Source: Thermoplasmata archaeon (GTDB taxonomy: Archaea > Thermoplasmatota > Thermoplasmata > Lutacidiplasmatales > UBA184). From it: DNA of 5,309 bases. Made by a program: the position numbers and the translations under genes. The notes under the pieces were generated by a model. The model was not told the DNA's origin. It saw only the letters and a list, made by a program, of their open reading frames with translations, and did no database searches. This document shows, piece by piece, positions 1 to 5,309 of the stretch; positions within the stretch are counted from its first letter, which is position 1, and every line of letters begins with the position of its first letter. The stretch spans positions 1 to 5,309 of the forward strand of contig JASHUJ010000210.1 in assembly GCA_030040035.1 (NCBI GenBank). The letters run 5' to 3'.

Positions 1-1136
1 GTGGAATTGGCGACCACGCTCCACCCGCCGCTCGCGTACGCCCAGGTCACTTGGCTCGCGACGTCGAGCGGGTTGATCCCTCCGAACAGGATGAGCGAGG
101 AGGTCGAGGGATCGTAGGCCATGCTCGCGTCCCAAAGGCCCGGGATGGGGCCGACGCTCGAGGTGAGGTTGGTCCACGTCCCGCCCGAATAGGACCACGT
201 GGAATTCGTGGTCGTGTTGAGCGAGCTCGAGCCGCAGCCGGTGGGTTGCTTCCCCTCGCCCCCGAAGAGCACCACGGCGCCCACTGCCGGGTCGTATCCC
301 ATGCTCGCCCCCAGGACGCACGGCGGGGCGACCGAGATCGTGGGGGTGCGGTTCGTCCAGACGCCGCCCGAGAACGACCAGGTGTCGTTCAGGAACCCGC
401 GCCGATACGAGCCGCCGAACAGTAGAACGTACCCGTCGCTGGCATCGTAGGTCATCGACGCGTACTGTCGCGCGGGGGGTGTATCGGACGCGTTCGTGAT
501 GTTGGCCCAGGCGCCGTTCGCGAACTTCCAGGTCTGATTGAAGTAGATCGCGTTCAGATAGCCAGGCGGCGACTTTTGAATCCCTCCGAAGAGCACGACG
601 TATCCGTCGCCGGCGTCATAGGTCATGCTCGCTCCGACGACTCCGGGGGGCGAATTCGTCGCGTTGATCGAGCTCGGGGTGAGATCGGTCCAGACGCCGT
701 CCGAGAACGACCAGGTGTCGTTACGGTTGGAGCCCGAAAACAAGAGGACGTAGTCGTCGTGCCCGTCCCAGGTCATGACCGCCCCGGATCGGGCCGACGG
801 GAGGACGGCCTTTCCGGCCCGAGCCGTTCCCAGGGAACTCCCGGCCGACGCGCAGCTCACGGAGCCGGTTCCGTCCGAAGCGCTACACTGGAGCGAAATT
901 CCCTGCGCCGGGCCCTGCCCAGCCTCCAGGGACGCTTGGGCCGCTTGGAGAGTGTCGACCCCCGCACCGGCCCCGACCGACGGACTGCGAAGAGACGCCG
1001 GGCCCACCGAGAGGCCCGGCGTGATCGAGCTCGCGAGAAGCGTGATTAGTGCCAGTGTGGCGAGCACTCCTGAGCGGAGTCCGGGGGTGGACCGAGAACC
1101 CCGGTCCGAGCCGCCGCGTCGCACCGGGGGACTCAC
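1..1136 (-). CDS. Exported Kelch-repeat (beta-propeller) protein, C-terminus beyond left edge
   Basis: Read on the minus strand from a GTG at 1136, the frame stays open for 378 codons to the window edge. Residues 1-20 are Arg/Ser/Pro-rich. A hydrophobic segment follows (about 22-40, core VLATLALITLLASSI), which fits a Sec signal peptide or N-terminal anchor. From about residue 116 there are at least five Kelch-like blades. Each has a strand such as ASMTYDAGDGYVVLFGG followed by a segment such as NDTWSFSDGVWTDLT. The Asn before the TW motif lies at residues 139, 200, 250 and 311, and the fifth blade has Gln near 362. In this family such blades form a beta-propeller that binds proteins or carbohydrates; no catalytic residues are evident. 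Many N-x-S/T sequons suggest surface glycosylation. The start is uncertain: the frame is open further upstream but has no ATG, GTG or TTG before 1136 as far as about 1370. The gene is divergent from the beta-helix gene at 1452. Confidence 0.88.
   Translation of the reverse strand, partial: MSPPVRRGGSDRGSRSTPGLRSGVLATLALITLLASSITPGLSVGPASLRSPSVGAGAGVDTLQAAQASLEAGQGPAQGISLQCSASDGTGSVSCASAGSSLGTARAGKAVLPSARSGAVMTWDGHDDYVLLFSGSNRNDTWSFSDGVWTDLTPSSINATNSPPGVVGASMTYDAGDGYVVLFGGIQKSPPGYLNAIYFNQTWKFANGAWANITNASDTPPARQYASMTYDASDGYVLLFGGSYRRGFLNDTWSFSGGVWTNRTPTISVAPPCVLGASMGYDPAVGAVVLFGGEGKQPTGCGSSSLNTTTNSTWSYSGGTWTNLTSSVGPIPGLWDASMAYDPSTSSLILFGGINPLDVASQVTWAYASGGWSVVANS
355..389. repeat. Near-identical 35-bp direct repeat, copy 1 (copy 2 at 688-722)
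   Basis: Positions 355-389 and 688-722 match at 34 of 35 bases; the only difference is C versus T in the GCCGYCCG part. They are 333 bp (111 codons) apart and in the same frame. Both encode the NDTWSFS-x-GVWT core of Kelch blades 1 and 3. Blade 2, which lies between them, is more diverged at DNA level. This suggests recent duplication or gene conversion between blades. Confidence 0.85.
688..722. repeat. Near-identical 35-bp direct repeat, copy 2 (copy 1 at 355-389)
   Basis: Partner of the repeat at 355-389, encoding the end of Kelch blade 1 (residues about 139-150 of the minus-strand protein). The single mismatch changes nothing or only one residue in the motif. Confidence 0.85.
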
Positions 1137-1156
1137 GGCGGGCCTCGTCTCGGGGA

Positions 1157-1170
1157 TCGCGTGACCGCGA
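1157..1170 (-). other. Small perfect hairpin upstream of the Kelch start
   Basis: TCGCG-TGAC-CGCGA forms a 5-bp stem with a 4-base loop. It ends 20 bases upstream of the GTG at 1136. Short GC-rich hairpins arise often by chance, so a function is only a guess. Confidence 0.3.
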
Positions 1171-1190
1171 GGATCCTGCGGGCTCGCGTC

Positions 1191-1210
1191 GGGAAGGTCG
1201 GGGACCTCCC
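1191..1210 (-). other. Bulged hairpin in the presumed Kelch leader
   Basis: GGGA at 1191-1194 and GGTC at 1196-1199 pair with GACC at 1203-1206 and TCCC at 1207-1210. This gives an 8-bp stem with one bulged A (1195) and a GGG loop. It lies about 55-75 bases upstream of the GTG at 1136 and could be an RNA leader element or a protein-binding site. Confidence 0.3.
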
Positions 1211-1362
1211 CAAACGCCGGTGAGGTGTCGGGTCCATCGAACGGGGTCCGTCCATCGTACTCGGGGCGCTCGGGCTCGGGCGGAGCGCCTCCGCTTCTTG
1301 GGTGGTCGGTCCCAGCAGAAATCCGTATCGGAAGGTGATTCGGGCACTTCTCAAGCCTAGTA

Positions 1363-1371
1363 GATAAAAAC
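1363..1371 (+). promoter_or_regulatory. Candidate archaeal TATA box for the beta-helix gene
   Basis: GATAAAAAC is the most A/T-rich stretch of the divergent intergenic region. An archaeal start site about 25 bases downstream would fall near 1392-1395 and give a leader of about 57 bases before the ATG at 1452. On the minus strand the same island reads GTTTTTATC and could serve the Kelch gene, but the leader would then exceed 200 bases. The match to the archaeal consensus is only partial. Confidence 0.4.
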
Positions 1372-1419
1372 CTTCGGTGGGCTGGGTCGGGGGCGGGTGC
1401 CGTGGGCGCAGACGGTGAC

Positions 1420-1437
1420 GCGAGTTCGATCACTCGC
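1420..1437 (+). other. Small perfect hairpin upstream of the beta-helix gene start
   Basis: GCGAGT-TCGATC-ACTCGC forms a 6-bp perfect stem with a 6-base loop. It ends 14 bases before the ATG at 1452. It lies inside the predicted leader and no good Shine-Dalgarno site follows it, so it could influence translation. Chance formation is possible in DNA this GC-rich. Confidence 0.4.
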
Positions 1438-1451
1438 CCGGCGCGGTCCGT

Positions 1452-3119
1452 ATGCGAGGGGTCCGGACCCTGATCCGGTGGCCCGGAGTGCGCCGGGCGT
1501 TGCCGATCGGGGGGGTCGCGGTCGGCATCGCGATCGTTCTGGCGGGCTTCTCGCTCGCTCCCCATGCGGCGCCGGTGGGATCGAGCTCGGGATCCACCGA
1601 ACCCACCGAACCGCCCCCCGCCACGGGAGCCGGCGGACTACCCGTCGACCCGGCGAACTGCTCCCAAGGGCCGAACGTGATCGACGTCCCAGCGCTCGGA
1701 ATCGGCCGGGACGAGGGACCGGCGTTCCTCGCGGACTACCAGCGCCTGGGGTCCGAGGGCGGAGGTACGTTGGTTCTCGCTGCGGGCGAATTCCAGTTCA
1801 ATGAGACGCTCAAATTGGACGCCTTCAGTAACATCTCCATCCAAGGTTCCGGCCCCGACCTGACCATCCTGACGGTCCCCCCGGACCCGGTCCAGCACTT
1901 CCACGCCGACAATGGGACCCCGGTGGGATTGTTCAACACGACCCAGGGATCCCAGACCGGACTCCCGGTGGACCTGCTCGTGACGGGCCCTCAGGCCACC
2001 AACAACTTCGAGATGTGCGACCTCGCGCTCGACGCTCAGGTCAGCGGGAACAACGAGACGTGGGTCGGCTCGCTGGTCTTCGACAACGGGGGCGGGTCGC
2101 ACCATGTGTATTCCGACATCGCCGAGGTGGGATTCTGGGGACCGAGCGGAACTCCTAACGGGATCCACCTGAACGGCTTCACCCACCCAGCGACGGGCTA
2201 CGTCGTCGACGGTCTCACGTCCACCAACTACTCCGCAGCGTACGCCCTGTACGATGGAGTCGCCCACGGCGGACCGGACTTCCTCGACACCGGCGACATC
2301 GCGAACTCGAGCATCGAGAACGTCACGGGCATCGGCAACTTCGAGATCGAACTCGCGCCGGTGGTCGGATGCGTGTTCGCGAACATCGTGGTCGAGGGCC
2401 ACGCACTCATCGATCCCGGGACGGGTACTTCGAATCCCGCGTACGGGGTGCCGGTCGGTTCCTGGGGGGGAACGACGTTCGACCACGTGACGGTTACCAC
2501 TGCGTCGACCCCGGCGCCGGACGCGCTCGGCGTCGTGATCGCGAACGGGTCGAGCGGGGGGGGCTCGGATTTCTACGGGATGTACTGGTTCCATGACCGG
2601 TTCATCGGCACCGTCCTCGACGCGGTGAACATGGGGATCGTCGAGGATTCGACCTTCACGGGCACGATCGATTCCCTGCCCGCGGTCTTCGACAACGACA
2701 CGGTGACCTGGAACGCCAGCATCCCCTCGCGCCAGCTCGCCTTTCTCCCGATCGAGGTCGACGGGAGCCCGATCGGGGGCACCCGATCGACGCTCTCTGG
2801 CGACGTGTTCGTTTTCCCGAACGCGACCTTCGAGTACGGCGCCGGGGGTCTGCTCGCCGACCCGTTCAAGCTCAATGTGCCGATCGACGTGTGGTACAAG
2901 GTCACGATCAAGATCGGCGGGCTCACGCCGGGCGTGGTCTTCGAGGCGCCCGGGATCGCCCTCGCGCGCGACGCGAGCCTGACGCACCTCGTTTACGACC
3001 CACTCGGCGGGGGCGCCCCGTCGACGCTCGAACTGCTCGACCTGAACAACTCCGCGCACTTTTCCGACCAGGGCGCGACCGTGGGTCACACCACAGCGAT
3101 CGTCGACAATCTGCCGTAA
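1452..3119 (+). CDS. Exported right-handed beta-helix (pectin-lyase-like) protein
   Basis: A complete 555-residue frame. The ATG at 1452 is the only start codon after the in-frame TGA at 1416. Residues 1-15 are Arg-rich, a hydrophobic core follows (about 17-36, IGGVAVGIAIVLAGFSLAP), then a Ser/Thr/Pro linker to about residue 66, as in an exported or N-terminally anchored protein. Residues 103-141 carry the pectate-lyase-3-like pattern: GGTLVLAAGEFQF, then a strand, then ISIQGSGPDLTIL. After this come many short beta-strand-like stretches, consistent with a parallel beta-helix to about residue 410. The last 120 residues (SGDVFVFPNATFEYG onward) look like a separate beta-domain. Related folds act as polysaccharide lyases or hydrolases or as binding or adhesin scaffolds; I cannot assign catalytic residues or a substrate. 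There are about 14 N-x-S/T sequons and three cysteines (70, 189, 307). It probably has its own promoter. Confidence 0.85.
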   Translation: MRGVRTLIRWPGVRRALPIGGVAVGIAIVLAGFSLAPHAAPVGSSSGSTEPTEPPPATGAGGLPVDPANCSQGPNVIDVPALGIGRDEGPAFLADYQRLGSEGGGTLVLAAGEFQFNETLKLDAFSNISIQGSGPDLTILTVPPDPVQHFHADNGTPVGLFNTTQGSQTGLPVDLLVTGPQATNNFEMCDLALDAQVSGNNETWVGSLVFDNGGGSHHVYSDIAEVGFWGPSGTPNGIHLNGFTHPATGYVVDGLTSTNYSAAYALYDGVAHGGPDFLDTGDIANSSIENVTGIGNFEIELAPVVGCVFANIVVEGHALIDPGTGTSNPAYGVPVGSWGGTTFDHVTVTTASTPAPDALGVVIANGSSGGGSDFYGMYWFHDRFIGTVLDAVNMGIVEDSTFTGTIDSLPAVFDNDTVTWNASIPSRQLAFLPIEVDGSPIGGTRSTLSGDVFVFPNATFEYGAGGLLADPFKLNVPIDVWYKVTIKIGGLTPGVVFEAPGIALARDASLTHLVYDPLGGGAPSTLELLDLNNSAHFSDQGATVGHTTAIVDNLP

Positions 3120-3167
3120 GGCGCGGCCCGACGCAGCCGTTCGCCCCTGCCCGTTTCCGCCGGAAGC

Positions 3168-3188
3168 CGGCTCGCCAAGGTCGAGCCG
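3168..3188 (+). other. 7-bp perfect hairpin after the beta-helix gene
   Basis: CGGCTCG (3168-3174) pairs with CGAGCCG (3182-3188) around a 7-base loop, CCAAGGT. It starts 49 bases after the stop codon. It could stabilise the 3' end of the mRNA. No T-run follows, so I do not call it a terminator. Confidence 0.4.
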
Positions 3189-3222
3189 AGCGGGTTCCGC
3201 GCCGGTGTCGTGGAATCCGTAC

Positions 3223-3272
3223 GCAAGCGAGACGTTTGCAAACCGCGGTGCGAGGGCAAATCGTTCGCTTGC
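3223..3272. repeat. Long bulged inverted repeat with nested palindromes
   Basis: GCAAGCGA (3223-3230) pairs with TCGCTTGC (3265-3272), ACG (3232-3234) with CGT (3262-3264), and TTTGC (3235-3239) with GCAAA (3256-3260). This gives 16 base pairs with one bulged G (3231) and one bulged T (3261) on opposite arms. The 16-base loop contains the palindrome ACCGCGGT (3242-3249), and TTTGCAAA (3235-3242) is itself palindromic. It sits about 100 bases after the preceding stop codon and about 125 bases before the next TATA-like box. Possible roles are a small structured RNA, an mRNA 3' structure or a DNA-binding site; the sequence does not decide. Confidence 0.55.
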
Positions 3273-3395
3273 TAAGGTCCCCGTTTCGGCCCCTCATCGG
3301 CGACCGGGCAGCCCTGGCTCCCGCCGGATTTGGGGGCGGCCTGGTCCTGAGAGCTTGCCTCGGCTGGGGTTCGGGCGCGACGGACCGAGCGCGTG

Positions 3396-3404
3396 CTTTA
3401 AAAG
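3396..3404 (+). promoter_or_regulatory. Archaeal-type TATA box for the gene at 3462
   Basis: CTTTAAAAG is a good TATA-like match in a strongly GC-rich setting. A start site about 25 bases downstream would fall near 3425, at the base of the hairpin 3427-3444, leaving a leader of about 37 bases before the ATG at 3462. Confidence 0.6.
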
Positions 3405-3426
3405 AGTGGTCTCAAATCCCGCGGCC

Positions 3427-3444
3427 AGCCGGATGGGTCCGGCT
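3427..3444 (+). other. Perfect 7-bp hairpin in the leader of the gene at 3462
   Basis: AGCCGGA-TGGG-TCCGGCT forms a 7-bp perfect stem with a 4-base loop. It starts at about the predicted transcript 5' end and stops 17 bases before the ATG. A hairpin at the very 5' end of an mRNA can protect it or affect ribosome entry; that role is inferred here. Confidence 0.5.
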
Positions 3445-3461
3445 ACCGGGGTACATCGAGT

Positions 3462-4454
3462 ATGAGGAAGGGGGCATGGGTGGGCTTTGGTCTGATAGCG
3501 ACGTTCGTGATCACGGGGGCCGCGATCCTCGTTCCGGCGGGGGGGTTCGGGTTGCCGTCTCCGCTGACCGTAGCGAGCGCGCCGACCGCGCACGAACCAC
3601 AGCCGAAGTGGAATTCGGGAAATCTCTGCAAGGTCACGTTCAACAATCCGTATCCGGGCTATGACCAGTGCACGAGCTACATTTCCAATTCCAAGGCGCC
3701 ACTGTGGTACAATTTCAGCGCCGGCAGCGTCAAGGACGGCGTCGTCAACGTGACGATCGCCGGTTCGAACGACTGCGTCTTCCTGAACTTCCACAGTTTC
3801 GACACGACGATCAACCTCCACATCGAGGGCACCGGCTACGCGTGCGCCTACTCCGCGAACGGCACGATCAGCGGGGGCGGCGTCTCGGACCTCCTCGGCG
3901 GGGCGGACGGGGGCTCGGGAGGCCACGGCTGCCAGTCGCAGGGTGGCGGCAGCGGATGGGGGATCCCCGAGTGGAACCACGGGGGCGGCGGGAACGTCAC
4001 GTGCGGACCCGGCATCAACGTCGCGATCGTGTCCGAGAACGACGTCCTGAACATCGTCCAGGGGACGTACAGCCACTGCAACAATCACCAGGGTGGCTAC
4101 GCCACGAACGTGACCGTCTATGCGACGACGATCACCGTGAACCTCAAGCAGAACCAGGACGACCTCAACACCACGGTCACGTACATCGGTTCGTCGTCGG
4201 GCTTCGGCACCTGCCCGTACAAGGTCGAGAACGGGCGCATCGCGCCCTGGTCGGAGACCGCGAACGGGGACAAGGATACGTTCAACACGATCTTCGTCAA
4301 TCAGGCGACGGCGAAGCACGTGCCGCCGAACAGCCCGTACACTCAGGTGGCGCTCGGACCGCCCGCGGGAGTGGCGAACGGCAACAACGATGTCTACGGG
4401 AACGCGACGACGACCACCGCGCCCGCCGGGACCTGCCAATACCTCGGAGTCTAG
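3462..4454 (+). CDS. Exported cysteine- and glycine-rich protein of unknown function
   Basis: A complete 330-residue frame. The ATG at 3462 is the only start after the in-frame TAA at 3399. Residues 1-4 are basic (MRKG), then a hydrophobic stretch runs to about residue 35, and the ASA before residue 41 would suit signal peptidase cleavage. The mature part has nine cysteines (56, 70, 105, 128, 157, 181, 206, 251, 325), an odd number, so eight could form disulfides and one could be free or link to a partner. Residues 138-179 are very Gly-rich (SGGGVSDLLGGADGG and after). Seven N-x-S/T sequons (84, 96, 133, 178, 216, 236, 314) fit archaeal surface glycosylation. The parts before and after the Gly-rich section are both beta-strand-like and share a loose pattern, so they may be diverged repeats. 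I recognise no family or catalytic motif. It has its own TATA-like box and leader hairpin. Confidence 0.82.
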   Translation: MRKGAWVGFGLIATFVITGAAILVPAGGFGLPSPLTVASAPTAHEPQPKWNSGNLCKVTFNNPYPGYDQCTSYISNSKAPLWYNFSAGSVKDGVVNVTIAGSNDCVFLNFHSFDTTINLHIEGTGYACAYSANGTISGGGVSDLLGGADGGSGGHGCQSQGGGSGWGIPEWNHGGGGNVTCGPGINVAIVSENDVLNIVQGTYSHCNNHQGGYATNVTVYATTITVNLKQNQDDLNTTVTYIGSSSGFGTCPYKVENGRIAPWSETANGDKDTFNTIFVNQATAKHVPPNSPYTQVALGPPAGVANGNNDVYGNATTTTAPAGTCQYLGV

Positions 4455-4472
4455 ATCGGCGCCCGAGGGCCC

Positions 4473-4517
4473 CGAGGGGACGTTCCTCGAAGACCAACCC
4501 CTTCCTTTCCCCTTTCT
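4473..4517 (+). terminator. Candidate terminator: hairpin plus pyrimidine tract
   Basis: CGAGG (4473-4477) pairs with CCTCG (4485-4489) around a 7-base loop, 18 bases after the stop codon at 4454. A C/T-rich tract (about 4498-4517, including CTTCCTTTCC and CCTTTCT) follows. Archaeal termination usually needs T-rich runs, and the longest here is only three Ts, so the call is weak. Confidence 0.35.
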
Positions 4518-4582
4518 AGCCTCGGATTGCTGAAGTAGCTAAACGACCGTCCCGCGCACCCCAAGAGCCGGTAGAGAAGGTC

Positions 4583-5309
4583 GTGAAGCTCGCGTCGCTG
4601 CGCCGATGGGTTCCGCCCCGCGTCTACCTATGGGTGGGCCTGATGACGGTCGTCTACTTCGTCGTGGCCCTGACGGGTACTTGGCTCAACTACGTCGAGC
4701 TCCACGTCAACGCAGGCGGCGTCGGGCTCTACGATCTCGGGATCAACCAGCAGGCGCTCGCCTCCGCCTCGCACGGGTCCGCTCCGTTCCCGCTGTACGA
4801 GTCGACGAGCTGCGGTCGGACCGCCCGGTGCTCCCTGCTGCTCACGCACCCGGTCTTCTTCGCCTACGTCATCGCCGCGCCGTACGCGCTCGCGCCGTCC
4901 GCCTTCACGCTCTTCGCCTTCCAGGACGCCGCGCTCGGGCTGGCGGCGCTACCCCTGTTCGCGATCGGCCGCCGGGTGCTCCGGTCGGACCGGTGGGCCC
5001 TGGTGGCGACCGGGATCTATCTCGCCTGGCTCCCGCCGTTCACCGGCATCTTCAGCTTTCACTGGGAGGCGTTCATTCCGCTCGAACTGTTCACGATCGC
5101 CTACCTCTGGTTCTCGCGAAAGTACTGGCTGGCCGTCCCGGTGGTCCTGCTGACCTACGTCACCCTCGAGGTAACGCCGGTCCTGCTCTTCTTCTTCGGG
5201 ATCTTCGTGCTCTGGGATTGGATCCTCGCATTCCTGCGTTATCTCGTCGTCCAGCTCCGCTACCTCGTGATGCGCAAGGGCACGGCGGCGGCCCAGGACA
5301 TCCGGGCCC
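4583..5309 (+). CDS. DUF2079-family polytopic membrane protein, C-terminus beyond right edge
   Basis: The frame is open from a GTG at 4583 to the window end (242 full codons) and is the only strong protein-like reading here. It is open upstream only to a TAG at 4517, with no other start codon before 4583. A purine-rich AGAGAAGG lies just before the GTG, but only two bases away. Residues 14-35 form the first membrane segment. The loop after it carries YDLGINQQAL (50-59), typical of DUF2079 proteins. Further hydrophobic segments lie at about 89-112, 114-128, 138-153, 161-177, 181-210 and 212-229. FSFHWEAF (157-164) and the Glu in VTLEVTP (193-199) also fit the family pattern. DUF2079 proteins are integral membrane proteins of unproven function, usually compared with membrane glycosyltransferases. 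Cys77 and Cys83 in the first external loop could form a disulfide. The neighbours are exported, sequon-rich proteins, so a surface-glycan role is plausible but unproven. Confidence 0.82.
   Translation, partial: MKLASLRRWVPPRVYLWVGLMTVVYFVVALTGTWLNYVELHVNAGGVGLYDLGINQQALASASHGSAPFPLYESTSCGRTARCSLLLTHPVFFAYVIAAPYALAPSAFTLFAFQDAALGLAALPLFAIGRRVLRSDRWALVATGIYLAWLPPFTGIFSFHWEAFIPLELFTIAYLWFSRKYWLAVPVVLLTYVTLEVTPVLLFFFGIFVLWDWILAFLRYLVVQLRYLVMRKGTAAAQDIRA

Larger units (their letters stand above)
1137..1451. other. Divergent intergenic region between the Kelch and beta-helix genes
   Basis: These 315 bases separate two divergently transcribed exported-protein genes. The region is very GC-rich except for an A/T island at about 1359-1371. 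It holds small inverted repeats at 1157-1170, 1191-1210 and 1420-1437, and an imperfect direct repeat (TCCATCGAAC at 1233-1242, TCCATCGTAC at 1251-1260). Several open frames cross it on both strands, but none has a recognisable protein motif, so I treat it as non-coding. The minus frame of the Kelch gene stays open through it, so a longer leader or an upstream non-standard start cannot be excluded. Confidence 0.6.
3120..3461. other. Structured intergenic region between two exported-protein genes
   Basis: These 342 bases hold no convincing gene. In order they contain a GC hairpin (3168-3188), a small GCGG/CCGC hairpin (3190-3200), a long bulged inverted repeat (3223-3272), a TATA-like box (3396-3404) and a perfect leader hairpin (3427-3444). 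No T-rich tract follows the first hairpins, so an ordinary terminator is not clear. I looked for a tRNA T-arm and for the SRP RNA core and found neither. Confidence 0.6.

Noticed and set aside
883..1347. Open frames on both strands across the divergent spacer (including 1049-1360 plus)
   Set aside because: All are Arg/Pro/Ser-rich without motifs and overlap the signal-peptide part of the Kelch gene. They are best explained by high GC content.
1452..1500. Twin-arginine (Tat) signal in the beta-helix protein
   Set aside because: An RR pair is present (residues 14-15), but the flanking residues do not fit the S/T-R-R-x-F-L-K pattern, so an ordinary Sec-type signal is more likely.
1638..3089. 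Minus-strand open frame of 483 codons opposite the beta-helix gene
   Set aside because: Its protein is Arg/Asp/Val-rich with no signal, domain or motif. It is the GC-driven shadow of a plus-strand gene that has a signal peptide and a beta-helix signature.
3270..3390. Possible tRNA or other stable RNA in the GC-rich spacer
   Set aside because: GGTTCGGGC-like sequence resembles a T-arm, but the conserved A is missing and no acceptor or anticodon stems could be built. No SRP or RNase P core motif was seen.
2891..3664. Plus-strand open frame of 257 codons spanning the spacer at 3120-3461
   Set aside because: It overlaps the ends of two supported genes in another frame, is Arg-rich with no motif, and runs across the TATA-like box and both hairpins.
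3294..4439. Minus-strand open frame of 381 codons opposite the 9-Cys gene
   Set aside because: It has low-complexity Arg/Val/Asp composition typical of an antisense shadow in GC-rich DNA. The plus frame has a signal peptide, sequons and its own promoter.
3668..4519. Plus-strand open frame of 283 codons overlapping the 9-Cys gene
   Set aside because: Arg/His/Gln-rich out-of-frame translation with no recognisable feature; it lies almost wholly inside the supported gene.
4535..4543. GTAGCTAAA as a promoter for the DUF2079 gene
   Set aside because: The position fits (about 40 bases before the GTG), but the match to an archaeal TATA box is poor and the A/T stretch is short, so I did not list it.

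Overview
The window is GC-rich and looks like chromosomal DNA from a high-GC archaeon. A terrestrial Thermoplasmata-like lineage is my best guess. The reasons are indirect: A/T-rich TATA-like boxes stand in otherwise GC-rich leaders, Shine-Dalgarno sites are weak or missing, the exported proteins carry many N-x-S/T sequons, and Kelch-type secreted proteins sit next to a DUF2079 membrane protein. No rRNA, tRNA or marker gene is present to confirm the taxonomy.

Layout. (1) Positions 1-1136, minus strand: the N-terminal part of an exported Kelch-repeat (beta-propeller) protein that runs off the left edge. (2) 1137-1451: a divergent intergenic region with one A/T-rich island (about 1359-1371) and several small inverted repeats. 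(3) 1452-3119, plus: a complete 555-residue exported protein with a pectin-lyase-like right-handed beta-helix signature. (4) 3120-3461: a structured intergenic region with a 7-bp hairpin, a long bulged inverted repeat (3223-3272), a clear TATA-like box and a hairpin in the leader of the next gene. (5) 3462-4454, plus: a complete 330-residue exported, cysteine- and glycine-rich protein of unknown function. (6) 4455-4582: a short spacer with a candidate terminator. (7) 4583-5309, plus: the N-terminal part of a polytopic DUF2079-family membrane protein that runs off the right edge.

How the genes may work together. Three adjacent genes encode exported, sequon-rich, beta-structured proteins, and the fourth encodes a membrane protein of a family often compared with glycosyltransferase-type membrane enzymes. 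The set fits a cell-surface or extracellular-matrix role, such as carbohydrate binding, adhesion or surface decoration. That is an inference from domain types and adjacency. The two complete plus-strand genes appear to have their own promoters, so this is not an obvious single operon. No CRISPR array, mobile element, tRNA, rRNA or recognisable defence system was seen. I found no firm evidence of a new biological system. The best leads are the unknown 9-cysteine protein, the bulged inverted repeat before it, and the small hairpins just upstream of the three exported-protein starts.
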